Shown piece by piece: positions 46,882 through 55,355 of a stretch of DNA of 64,000 bases (positions within the stretch are counted from its first letter, which is position 1; each line of letters begins with the position of its first letter). This DNA comes from Paucisalibacillus globulus DSM 18846 (GTDB taxonomy: Bacteria; Bacillota; Bacilli; Bacillales; Amphibacillaceae). Made by a program: the position numbers and the translations under genes. Below the pieces are notes generated by a model. That model was given only the letters and a program-made list of their open reading frames with translations, made no database searches and was not told the origin of the DNA. The stretch is from NCBI RefSeq assembly GCF_000482485.1, contig NZ_KI519437.1, positions 62,001 to 126,000 of the forward strand. Reading direction: 5' to 3'.

Positions 46882-47466
46882 CTACTTAAGTTCATACTTC
46901 CCTTTGACTGTTATTTGTAAATTATTTATTACGTTGCTTTTCATTGATAGATTGGGATTTAATAAAAACATTTCTGCCTTTGCCATCTTATTTACTTTTG
47001 ACCTTGAAATATTCAGTATTTCTGCTATCAATCTATCTACTCTAAGTCCAAAATCATATTTACAGCAAATTCTAATTGTCACTTCATTCAAATTGGAATC
47101 AGACTTTTCCTTTCTTAACTCATAATTAATATCATTATTCACAGCATCACATAGTCTTCTTAATTTATTGATTTGAAAAGCATGATTCCAAATGGTCTCT
47201 TTATCATTATTCATAAACTTTTGATGTAATAATGGATCCAATCGATTTACATGTACTCTTGTTAAAATAGGGCAATTCCAAGTACCCTCACAATGTACAC
47301 ACTTATAAATAAGCCAAACATCAACTACTTTCTGATTGGCATTCACCCTGAATCTTTCACTACAAAAGTATTCTGAGCTTCGCTTACAGTTCCTACAATT
47401 CCTTATTACATTAGGTGTTTCTTGAGCAATAATTTCATAAGTAACTTCATGATTTAAATAACTCAT
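46882..47466 (-). CDS. DUF1062-family protein with zinc-binding and S4-like segments
   Basis: A 194-residue protein starting at 47466 after TTGGAGGAGCG. The N-terminal half has two Cys pairs, CRNCKRS and CVHCEGTWNCP, likely binding zinc. The C-terminal third, GLRVDRLIAEILNISRSKVN then KAEMFLLNP, resembles the S4 RNA-binding motif. The combination is typical of DUF1062 proteins, whose function is unknown; RNA binding is an inference. Confidence 0.8.
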   Translation of the reverse strand: MSYLNHEVTYEIIAQETPNVIRNCRNCKRSSEYFCSERFRVNANQKVVDVWLIYKCVHCEGTWNCPILTRVHVNRLDPLLHQKFMNNDKETIWNHAFQINKLRRLCDAVNNDINYELRKEKSDSNLNEVTIRICCKYDFGLRVDRLIAEILNISRSKVNKMAKAEMFLLNPNLSMKSNVINNLQITVKGKYELK

Positions 47467-47530
47467 AACCCGCTCCTCCAATTTATCCAGAGGAACGCCA
47501 ATAATAGCTGTATGGAGAACAATTTCCCAT

Positions 47531-47724
47531 AAAAAAAGCAGAATACCTTATAGGTATCCCGCTTGGAATTAAAAACAGATTATCCCGCGTTCCCTGTAAT
47601 GGCTAAAAATAGGCACACTTCTCCCATCGTCTGAACATATTGTTCAAAAAGAAATGTACTATTTAATTGCTTAACCATTACAAGTATGCTGGCAAATCTA
47701 ATTCCACCTTCCGTATTTCTCCTA
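47531..47724 (-). ncRNA. Short transcription unit: candidate small RNA or micro-peptide
   Basis: A consensus promoter directs a transcript of about 194 nucleotides that ends at a clear intrinsic terminator. Inside, no ORF has a good start; the longest frame lacks a ribosome site, and GTG at the AAGGTGG site opens only nine codons. A regulatory RNA is therefore likelier than a protein. Confidence 0.5.
47537..47563 (-). terminator. Terminator of the short transcription unit
   Basis: On the minus strand AGCGGGATACC pairs with GGTATTCTGCT around TATAA, followed by seven T residues. Confidence 0.8.
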
Positions 47725-47730
47725 GTTAGA

Positions 47731-47758
47731 ATTATACAATAATTATATTCAATGTCAA
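47731..47758 (-). promoter_or_regulatory. Consensus sigma-A promoter
   Basis: Minus strand TTGACA, 16-base spacer, TATAAT: both hexamers are perfect. Confidence 0.8.
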
Positions 47759-47890
47759 TGACCACAACAGCCCAACCTTAATTATCTATTATACTTGATG
47801 TTTAAAAGTAAACCTGCGACCCAGGTATAGTTACACTAAATAAGTTAAATTAATAACTCACCGATTTAAGCCTCAACAGATTTTAATTTT

Positions 47891-47906
47891 TGTGAGATAA
47901 ATCACA
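47891..47906 (+). promoter_or_regulatory. FNR-type binding site upstream of the PAS gene
   Basis: TGTGAGATAAATCACA is a perfect TGTGA-N6-TCACA palindrome. A -10-like TATCAT at 47928-47933 places a start about 41 bases from the site centre, the class II activator position. FNR would link the gene to low oxygen; a CRP-family relative could also bind. Confidence 0.75.
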
Positions 47907-48043
47907 ATGTATTATCCTTGTGAATGCTATCATTATTAGTGAGGTTAGATAATGACCACATAAGATTAATAGGAGTTTTCTAACTAACATTAGTGCTATC
48001 ATTATCTTCTTATTAAGAGAGATTACATGAAGGAGAGATAAAA

Positions 48044-48520
48044 GTGTCTAAAGGTAAATTGTCAGAATTAATTAGTCCTGAAGCAGTGATTAATTTTGAA
48101 ACTGGTGCAATTAAAGCAAGCACTTTGGATTCCATTATTAATCTTTTGCCATTTGAAATGGGTTTTTGCGATGCAAATGATATTTTCCGTTGGTATTCAA
48201 ATAATCCAAACCGCGTACATGGTCGTCGTAAAGAAGCAATTGGTCGCCATGTGCTTGAGCTTCACCCTAAGGTGGCTCAACACGTTGAAAAGTTGCTGAA
48301 TGATTTTCATTCAGGAGCACGCGATGAATGGGAGTTTTGGTTCCCAAAACGATCTGGAGAGTCCGGTCAAATTTACCAAAAATTCATGGCAGTCCGTGAT
48401 GAAGAGGGTAAATATCTTGGATGTATGGATGTGACCGTTAATATCAACCTTTTCCAAGGAAAAGATGGGAAACGCACCCCTGAAACCATTGACGAATTTT
48501 TGGCCTTTAATCCTAAATAA
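48044..48520 (+). CDS. PAS-domain protein (DUF438 C-terminal type), likely FNR-regulated
   Basis: A 158-residue protein with a GTG start after GGAGAGATAAAA. A single PAS fold fills residues about 25-140: LDSIINLLPFEMGFCDANDI, HVLELHPKVAQHVEKLL, DEWEFWFPKR and VRDEEGKYLGCMDVTVNINL. It lacks the DUF438 and hemerythrin-like parts that often precede this PAS type. It may bind haem or a small ligand. A single gene ended by a terminator at 48589. Confidence 0.8.
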   Translation: MSKGKLSELISPEAVINFETGAIKASTLDSIINLLPFEMGFCDANDIFRWYSNNPNRVHGRRKEAIGRHVLELHPKVAQHVEKLLNDFHSGARDEWEFWFPKRSGESGQIYQKFMAVRDEEGKYLGCMDVTVNINLFQGKDGKRTPETIDEFLAFNPK

Positions 48521-48588
48521 AAAATATACTTAATCCCCCAATCAATGAGTTTTCTTTATAGATGCTTGTATAATGGCCCAATAAAAAA

Positions 48589-48615
48589 TACCCCTTCTTT
48601 TGAAAAGAAGGGGTA
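48589..48615. terminator. Bidirectional terminator
   Basis: TACCCCTTCTTTT and GAAAAGAAGGGGTA form a perfect 13-base stem between convergent genes. Confidence 0.85.
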
Positions 48616-48682
48616 AAGTTGTTCTCCATCATGATGAAAAACGTTATGAAAAGATAGTCCATGTATCCATTACATGTAGGTT

Positions 48683-50037
48683 CTATCTAGCATAGGTTTC
48701 TTTTATGATTAAAACACTAAATGCTCCTACAACAAGGAAAATACCTGAAACTAAAATCATGACCGGCATCGATGAACCTAATGCAGGGAATAAAATAAAG
48801 CTTAAACAAGAGGCAATAATTTGTGGCAAGCAAATACTACCATTAAATAGCCCTAAATAGGTACCCTTCCACCAGATAAGGCATTTGTTAGCATGGTGAA
48901 TGGGAATGTCATCATAGCAGCCCACGCAATACCAATTAAGATGAATGAAACAACTAATGCAAATTGATTGTATATGAAAAATACGGATCCGAAACCAATA
49001 CCACCTAATATTAAACTAAGGGCATACCAGACTTTTCGTTTGTCATTTGGCACGCGTGAAAGTACAAGTGACCAAAGCACCGCCGCTACAGATTGCACAG
49101 CGGAAAGGATACCAAACCAGTTACCAGCTGCTTGATATGCTGCACTTGATGGTTCAGCTGTTTGCCAAACATTTGCCGCAACTGCACCTGTGCCATATGT
49201 CCATAAATACTGAAACCCCATCCAGCAAAACATTTGTACCAAGGATACGGTCCAAAATACCTTTGGTGCATTACGTAACAATCTAATTACACTTACCTTT
49301 TCCTTTTTCCCTTCAGTCGTAATCCCATGATAAGCAGCATACTCAGCTGGCGAGTACTCTTTTACTTTAAATACGGTAAAAAGACTACAAATGATTAAGA
49401 TAACAGCTCCCGCATAAAAGGAGATAACTACTGATTGTGGTACAACACCCTCTGGTGCACTATTTGAAACACCAAGTATTGTTAGAAGAAAAGGAAAAAT
49501 ACAAGCTAACACGGCACCACTATTAGAAAGAAAGCTTTGTATAGAATATGCAAACCCCTTTTGTTCTTCATTAACCATGTCTCCTACCATCATTTTAAAT
49601 GGTTGCATGGCAACATTCGATGAAACATCCATAAACAAAATTGTTACTGCTCCAAAAGTAAGAGCGACTATTGGGCCAAAACCAAAACTACCCGCATTCG
49701 GCAACAAACACATCACTATGACTGCTACTATGGCCCCAACAAGTAAGTAAGGAATACGTCGCCCAAGTTTAGGTATCCAAGTTCGGTCCGAAAAGTATCC
49801 AACTAGGGGTTGAACAATTAAACCCGCTAGTGGCGGTAATATAAAGAAGAATCCTAATGTATGAGGATCGGCACCAATCGTTTGAAAGATACGTCCCATA
49901 TTTGAACTTTGTAAGGAAAAAGCCATTTGTACACCTAAGAAGCCAAAACTTATCATCCAAATCATATTTACTGGAAGTGTAGGTAACTGCTTTTTAACTA
50001 CTACCTCACTATTTGTTTCACGCTGTTCCACTATCAT
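48683..50037 (-). pseudogene. SLC45-like sugar transporter (MFS), frameshifted
   Basis: The minus-strand frame from 50037 encodes about 394 residues: NMIWMISFGFLGVQMAFSLQ, then PLVGYFSDRTWIPKLGRRIP, typical of maltose/sucrose MFS carriers. It ends at 48853 in NALSGGRVPI; one frame over, KGTYLGLFNGSICLPQIIAS continues to a stop at 48683. A single-base loss near 48870 explains it. Two identical operators lie upstream. The last two helices would be lost from the truncated product. Confidence 0.85.
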
Positions 50038-50095
50038 AATATCCTCCTAAAATAACTCTATAGGTTCTCTACTGTTTTTTTATTTTCAACAAATA

Positions 50096-50111
50096 ATGCA
50101 ATCGTTTGCAT
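50096..50111. promoter_or_regulatory. LacI/CcpA-type operator, proximal
   Basis: ATGCAATCGTTTGCAT, a near palindrome with central CG, 59 bases upstream of the transporter start. It resembles cre and MalR sites. Confidence 0.7.
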
Positions 50112-50272
50112 TAAATTCGATGGTAAAGGCTTTCAATCACCCAAATGAATAGAACTATGTAATATTCAGTATTATCAAGACTTTCAAATAAGAAAAACTA
50201 CCAATAAGAAACTACAACAATACGAACATCTTATATGAAATTATAGTTTATTATAGTATTTTTCCGCTATCT

Positions 50273-50287
50273 ATGCAATCGTTTGCA
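50273..50287. promoter_or_regulatory. LacI/CcpA-type operator, distal
   Basis: ATGCAATCGTTTGCA, identical to the proximal site over 15 bases and 177 bases further upstream; looping by a LacI-type regulator is possible. No regulator gene is in the window. Confidence 0.7.
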
Positions 50288-50303
50288 CTTTTAATGAAGA
50301 TAA

Positions 50304-50354
50304 AGCCATGGGGACAGGTACCTCGGCAGGGCCGAGGTACCTGTCCCCATGGCT
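50304..50354. repeat. REP-like palindrome 12
   Basis: Arms AGCCATGGGGACAGGTACCT, inner CGGC/GCCG, loop AGG. It lies 6 bases past the dltD stop and is the last of the family in the window. Confidence 0.95.
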
Positions 50355-50360
50355 TTCGTG

Positions 50361-51521
50361 TTATTCGAGGAACTTCTGCATATCCTCATCTAAATAAACC
50401 CAGCCTTTCCAGCCAATATGAATCGTGTCGCGCATAAAATAAGGATCGTATTCATGGTCGGAATAATCGGCGTAGGTAAAGCCGCTATCATTAATCTGCT
50501 TCTTTATACGAGTATAGTAATCTTGGCGTCCTTCTTCTGGGAATCCTGTGTAGTCATAATACGCTCCATTCACAGGAATAATAACAAAAAGCGGTTCCGC
50601 ATCAGATTCCTTAAGAATATCAAGCATCAATTGGAAATCCTCGTATTCAAGCGATTCTGCATAGGAATGATCTTTATTCTTTCCTTCCATTCTCTTGATG
50701 TAGTCTTTCCGATACTTATACACGTTGTCATCTATATAAAATTGGGAATGCTGTGTTCGTTTCTCACCATAAGCATCAGCCTTTGCCCTTAGTTCCTCCC
50801 ATGTCTTGTCCTTCACTTCATCTGACTGATGACGATTAGTTGGTTTATCTTTCAGAATCGTGTAGTACAGATCCTTCTTCTTAAGAATGGATATGTAAGC
50901 CTCTGAAGGAACTGATAAAATATTAAACAAAGCCTTCTTGTCATTCAGATACGCATCGTAAAGCTGATAAAGCATCGTGTCATTCTTGACCGAATCATAT
51001 GTTATCAGGCGTTGCATCAATTTTCGTTTCACCTGCTCATCCACTTTCTTATTGAAAGGAAGCTGGTACGCTTGTAGTGCAGAATAGTTTGGTGCAAAGT
51101 GCTGCTCGTCTGTACCATGCTTTACAAACCATTGTGGCGATACAATAATAACCATTTTCTTGTTCTTCAATTGATCGGCATGCATAGCAAAGTTTAAATT
51201 ATGAATAATCGAAGTCATTCCGCCTTTTCCGATTAAATAAGGTGTAAAAGCAGCATCATTCGTTTCGAAAAAATTCGATGGATGGAACGGGTCCCAACGC
51301 GATAATTCAGAAGAACCATAGATTGGAACATACGTAGAACTTTTAAGCATTTCCCCTTGCAAATAAGTTCCTTGGAACATCGTTGGCTCCAAACTTATAG
51401 CCGATTCCTCTAAACGGTCTGCTGGAACTAACTTAGCCAGCCATGATACGGGTACAAATACGACCCCAGCAAACAGAACCAATGCTAGAATGATTGGTCC
51501 GAACAAATACTTCTTCTTCAT
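50361..51521 (-). CDS. dltD: D-alanyl-lipoteichoic acid biosynthesis protein DltD
   Basis: A 386-residue protein anchored by one N-terminal helix (GPIILALVLFAGVVFVPVS). The extracellular SGNH-like domain has YGSSELSRWDPFHP with the catalytic serine, and DTIHIGWKGW near the C-terminus. It transfers D-alanine to teichoic acid outside the membrane. Its start overlaps the dltC stop by one base. Confidence 0.95.
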   Translation of the reverse strand: MKKKYLFGPIILALVLFAGVVFVPVSWLAKLVPADRLEESAISLEPTMFQGTYLQGEMLKSSTYVPIYGSSELSRWDPFHPSNFFETNDAAFTPYLIGKGGMTSIIHNLNFAMHADQLKNKKMVIIVSPQWFVKHGTDEQHFAPNYSALQAYQLPFNKKVDEQVKRKLMQRLITYDSVKNDTMLYQLYDAYLNDKKALFNILSVPSEAYISILKKKDLYYTILKDKPTNRHQSDEVKDKTWEELRAKADAYGEKRTQHSQFYIDDNVYKYRKDYIKRMEGKNKDHSYAESLEYEDFQLMLDILKESDAEPLFVIIPVNGAYYDYTGFPEEGRQDYYTRIKKQINDSGFTYADYSDHEYDPYFMRDTIHIGWKGWVYLDEDMQKFLE

Positions 51522-51757
51522 TATTTCAGCTCATTCAGACGTTCAACGATAGCATTTGGTGTATTCCAAGTATCTCGATCGAACTCTGTAATTGGTACAT
51601 TAATATCAAGCTGCTCCTCGAATTGAACAAGTAATTCCACTGTAGCAAACGAATCAATTAATCCTGCTTCAAATATATCCAAATCATGCTCTTCTTTCAC
51701 AACATCATCTTCACAAACTTCTGCAATAACTTGTAATACTTTCTCTTTAAAATCCAT
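51521..51757 (-). CDS. dltC: D-alanine carrier protein DltC
   Basis: A 78-residue acyl-carrier-like protein. The phosphopantetheine serine is in EAGLIDSFATVELL (S36). It is charged with D-alanine by DltA. Spaced 15 bases from dltB. Confidence 0.95.
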   Translation of the reverse strand: MDFKEKVLQVIAEVCEDDVVKEEHDLDIFEAGLIDSFATVELLVQFEEQLDINVPITEFDRDTWNTPNAIVERLNELK

Positions 51758-51772
51758 TATTATATTCCCCTT

Positions 51773-52930
51773 TTATTGAAATGGTCTGCCCGAAAACAGA
51801 TAAAAACCGAAACATACGACATGGAAAGTGATAACGATAGACACTATTGTCATTGTTCTTCCTGTTGGCCAGCGTTTATGCTTTTTATTCCAGGTCTCGA
51901 AGAAGTTAAATCCTACCATCATCAAAGCATGATATGCTCCATAAAGGATGTACTGAATCGCCAATCCATGCCATACCCCCATTAACAAGAACAACAGGAT
52001 ATAACCTAAATTCGAAACGAGCATTTTGTTCTGTATCCACTTTTTCTTCTTCATCAGAAATACGAAACGCATGAACACATAATCACGGAACCAGAACGAC
52101 AGTGACATATGCCATCGGTTCCAGAAATCCTTGATGTTGCGGCTGATGAACGGCTTATTAAAGTTCTCCGGTGACCGGATACCCATGATATAACTGACTC
52201 CAACCGCAAACGCAGTATAACCGGCAAAGTCAAAGAATAAGTACAAGCTATAGCTGTACATATACAACAGATTATTGGTAAACTCACCATCTGCTATATA
52301 ATCAAGATTCATAATGAAATACGTATTAATGCTGTAGCCAATGATAAATTTATACAAAAAACCAACAAATATTTTATTAATCCCTTTATAAAGCAGTTCC
52401 TTGTACTCTTCCGGTGCCCAACGCTTTTCTTCATCCTTTTGGAACCTTCGGAAGCGATCAATCGGACCTGATGAAATGGTCGGGTAAAATAGCATAAAAT
52501 TGACAAGCTGAAAAATCGAGAGCTGCTCCTTGATCAATCCATCTCTTGTTTCAATAATGATTTGGACCGCTCGGAATGTCAGATAGGAGATACCTAGAAA
52601 ACTTGCCCAGTTATCTACTGCCAAAATTGGCAAAACCTTGGATAAAATCAAAGGCAGGATTGATAGAAAACTAATGATATAGAATACAAGACTACTATTC
52701 TTTACCTGTCGATAACTAATATAACCTTTGACCAGTACAACCTGAAGGATGGTGAATGCTACTAACGAGAAAAAGCCTTCTTTCCCACCTGAAAATATAA
52801 TAGCCAATACAACAATAGATACAAATGCATTATAATAACGCAGGCGCTTACCCATTATGCCGAGAATCATCGTCGGCAGTAGTAAAATACCTAGAATGAT
52901 AAAGAAAAGAAAGGAGCTATATGGGGTCAT
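51773..52930 (-). CDS. dltB: D-alanyl transfer membrane protein DltB (MBOAT)
   Basis: A 385-residue MBOAT-family protein with about eleven helices. [20 protein letters not shown] and the catalytic histidine in [15 protein letters not shown] are present. It moves D-alanine from DltC across the membrane. It overlaps dltA by 4 bases. Confidence 0.95.
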   Translation of the reverse strand: MTPYSSFLFFIILGILLLPTMILGIMGKRLRYYNAFVSIVVLAIIFSGGKEGFFSLVAFTILQVVLVKGYISYRQVKNSSLVFYIISFLSILPLILSKVLPILAVDNWASFLGISYLTFRAVQIIIETRDGLIKEQLSIFQLVNFMLFYPTISSGPIDRFRRFQKDEEKRWAPEEYKELLYKGINKIFVGFLYKFIIGYSINTYFIMNLDYIADGEFTNNLLYMYSYSLYLFFDFAGYTAFAVGVSYIMGIRSPENFNKPFISRNIKDFWNRWHMSLSFWFRDYVFMRFVFLMKKKKWIQNKMLVSNLGYILLFLLMGVWHGLAIQYILYGAYHALMMVGFNFFETWNKKHKRWPTGRTMTIVSIVITFHVVCFGFYLFSGRPFQ

Positions 52931-54429
52931 ACGAATACCTCTTCCTTCATTTTCTTACGGTCTACTTTCCCATTCATCGTCATTGGAATTGCAGTATGAT
53001 ACGTGAACTTACGCGGAATCATATATGCTGGCAATCGCAAAGCAAGATCTTTTCGAATAGCAGCGGTTAGTTTGTATTCCTTCTCAAAGTTATGATCCGC
53101 TGGTACTACTGCCGCAATCAAGTATTCAATTTCCTCGTTTGGTGCATAAGGGATAATAATTGCAGCCTTAGTATAATCAGACTGATTAAGATGGAACTCA
53201 ATCTCTTCCAGCTCCATCCGGTAGCCATGTAGCTTGATTTGATAATCGAGTCTACCCTGGCAGTACACCAAATCATCCTGAATAAAGCCGGCATCTCCGG
53301 TACGATAGGTGTCCATTTCGTTTAAAGTACCAAATGCACTTTCTGTTAGCAACGGTTCGCCCAGATAACCTTTTGACACACTTGGCCCCGCAAGGATAAG
53401 CTCCCCTTTTTCACCTTCAGGTAGCGGATTTCCTAATTCATCCATAACGAAAATACACATATCAGATTTCGGATATCCCACAGGAAGCGCCTTCCCTTTC
53501 GCAAGCAAGTCTCCCGTAATTTCAATAGACGTCACAGCAACTGTAGCTTCTGTAGGCCCGTAGGTATTAAAAACTCTAGCCCTTGGAAAACGTTCTTTCA
53601 GCTCTTTAGCCACAGCTAATGGTAGTACTTCGCCACAGAAAAGGAATACCTCAAGCTCCGGAAGCATTGTTTGATTAAAGTCAGGATTTGGAAAACACAT
53701 TTGCACGAAAGATGGTGTCGATGTCCATATTTGCAATGCAGAACGACTCAGGTTTTCAAACAAAAGCTTTGGTTTATTGATTACTTCTTTCTCCAATGCA
53801 TGAATTGTCCCCCCGCTTTGTAGAGCTGGGTAAAAGTCCATGACAGACAAATCGAATGAAAAAGGCGCTTGATTCAAGAACACCTTTCCTTGACCTAAGG
53901 GAAAGTCACTCGTCATCCAATCGGTAAAAGATTGCAGATTTGCTCCAGTTATTTGCACACCTTTTGGATTTCCAGTACTTCCAGAAGTATAAATGATATA
54001 AAAGACTTCATCAGGCTTAATCCATAATTCATTACCAATTGGCTCTTCTTCTTCCAACTGGAGTGCTAGCGAGTGCAGAACAGGAACATTATCAACATCC
54101 AGCATGTTATCTGTTGTATTAATTACCAATCCTGCACCAGACTTTTCAATGATAAGACGAACTCGTTCCATTGGGATGGATGTATCTACCGGTATATAAG
54201 GGAGGCCGACCTGTACACAGGCAAGGAAAGATACCGGCATATCAACTCCCATATGACCATACACAACCACTGGTGTCTGTCGTTCAACCTTAATAGCTTG
54301 TAATAAACTTGCTAACCGCCTCGATCTGTCCCAAAGCTTTCTATAGTTCAGCGCCTTGCCCTCTGTACGAAATGCTATCTGTTCCGGGTTCATATCTGCA
54401 TGCTGTGCAATATGTGTTAAAAGTTTCAT
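52927..54429 (-). CDS. dltA: D-alanine--carrier-protein ligase DltA
   Basis: A 500-residue adenylation enzyme. AMP-binding motifs: [36 protein letters not shown] and the lysine region [13 protein letters not shown] at the C-terminus. It activates D-alanine and loads DltC in the cytoplasm. Confidence 0.96.
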   Translation of the reverse strand: MKLLTHIAQHADMNPEQIAFRTEGKALNYRKLWDRSRRLASLLQAIKVERQTPVVVYGHMGVDMPVSFLACVQVGLPYIPVDTSIPMERVRLIIEKSGAGLVINTTDNMLDVDNVPVLHSLALQLEEEEPIGNELWIKPDEVFYIIYTSGSTGNPKGVQITGANLQSFTDWMTSDFPLGQGKVFLNQAPFSFDLSVMDFYPALQSGGTIHALEKEVINKPKLLFENLSRSALQIWTSTPSFVQMCFPNPDFNQTMLPELEVFLFCGEVLPLAVAKELKERFPRARVFNTYGPTEATVAVTSIEITGDLLAKGKALPVGYPKSDMCIFVMDELGNPLPEGEKGELILAGPSVSKGYLGEPLLTESAFGTLNEMDTYRTGDAGFIQDDLVYCQGRLDYQIKLHGYRMELEEIEFHLNQSDYTKAAIIIPYAPNEEIEYLIAAVVPADHNFEKEYKLTAAIRKDLALRLPAYMIPRKFTYHTAIPMTMNGKVDRKKMKEEVFV

Positions 54430-54446
54430 TATATTATCTACTCCAT

Positions 54447-54593
54447 TTAAAAATCATTATAAATATAGTTACCTGTATTGGCTGTATGGAATCCGTACAT
54501 CAAATACAAAGTAATGAGGATTGCCAGATAAAAACAAGTTTGCAAAGCAAATCGCACACCATTGTTCGTATACAGCCGTTTGAGCTTATTCAT
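54447..54593 (-). CDS. dltX: Teichoic acid D-alanylation peptide DltX
   Basis: A 48-residue single-helix protein starting at 54593 after GGAAGAGTGAAA. It ends TGNYIYNDF, matching the conserved DltX C-terminus that takes part in acyl transfer with DltB and DltD. A longer frame upstream overlaps the regulator gene and lacks a ribosome site. Confidence 0.9.
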   Translation of the reverse strand: MNKLKRLYTNNGVRFALQTCFYLAILITLYLMYGFHTANTGNYIYNDF

Positions 54594-54606
54594 TTTCACT
54601 CTTCCT

Positions 54607-55278
54607 TTATTCAAATTTATACCCGGTTCCAATAACAGTCCGAATATGATGTGATTCGCAGCCTAATTTAGCTCTAAGCTTTTTAATATGTGTATCAACA
54701 ACTCGTATATCACCATCGAAATCAAGCCCCCATACGTGATTCAAAATAGTTTCACGCGAAAGGACGTTATTTTTATGCTGAAGCAAAATCACCAGTAATT
54801 CATATTCTTTCGGGGTCAATTCGACTTCTTGTCCCTCAAGCTGCAGCTGATGGGACTTTGTATTGATAATCGCTTCACCAAAGCTAAGCATATGGCCGGT
54901 CGGTAAATAATGTTCAGTAGCTCGTTTCATTAAAGAATTAGCACGTGCCACTAACACTCTTGGGCTGAATGGCTTCGTAACATAATCATCCGCTCCGAGT
55001 TCAAACCCATGAATTTTATCATCGTCACTGGATTTCGCTGTCAGTAGAATAATTGGTACACCAGACCTCATTCGGACCTGCTTAACAACAGCAAATCCAT
55101 CCATTTTCGGCATCATGATATCGAGAATGACTAAATCTGGAAAAATGGCATCAAACCAGTCCATACCACTAGTTCCATTATCCGTTTCATACACTTCCCA
55201 GCCGTCCATTTTGAAATAATCAGCTACCACTTCTCGGATTCTCGCTTCATCCTCGACAAGCAATACTTTCTTCCCCAT
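54607..55278 (-). CDS. OmpR-family response regulator linked to dlt
   Basis: A 223-residue regulator. Receiver with DE pair in LLVEDEARIRE, phospho-acceptor D53 in ILDIMMPKMDG, K in TKPFSP; winged helix with LTPKEYELLVILLQHKNNVL and RVVDTHIKKLRAKLG. The stop is 13 bases from the dltX start, so regulator and dlt genes probably share a transcript. It would raise D-alanylation in response to cationic peptides or wall stress. A candidate self-binding box lies at 55319. Confidence 0.92.
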   Translation of the reverse strand: MGKKVLLVEDEARIREVVADYFKMDGWEVYETDNGTSGMDWFDAIFPDLVILDIMMPKMDGFAVVKQVRMRSGVPIILLTAKSSDDDKIHGFELGADDYVTKPFSPRVLVARANSLMKRATEHYLPTGHMLSFGEAIINTKSHQLQLEGQEVELTPKEYELLVILLQHKNNVLSRETILNHVWGLDFDGDIRVVDTHIKKLRAKLGCESHHIRTVIGTGYKFE

Positions 55279-55318
55279 CGTGAATCCCTTCCAATCTCCG
55301 TATATATTAACAAGGCTA

Positions 55319-55336
55319 TATGTCTTTTATGTGTCC
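55319..55336 (-). promoter_or_regulatory. Candidate response-regulator box before the dlt-linked regulator
   Basis: Minus strand GGACACATAAAAGACATA, matching 17 of 18 bases with the box upstream of the kinase. It contains two ACATA units nine bases apart. Confidence 0.6.
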
Positions 55337-55355
55337 TCATAAGCAATTAGCCCTA

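Noticed and set aside
47580-47765. A 61-codon minus-strand ORF
   Set aside because: Its start lies over the promoter hexamers and has no ribosome site; the region fits a short RNA better.
4452-50354. CRISPR array
   Set aside because: The repeats are dispersed palindromes, not regularly spaced direct repeats with unique spacers; no cas gene is present.
54594-54632. Longer dltX start
   Set aside because: The upstream ATG overlaps the regulator gene end and lacks a ribosome site; the 48-residue form matches the family.
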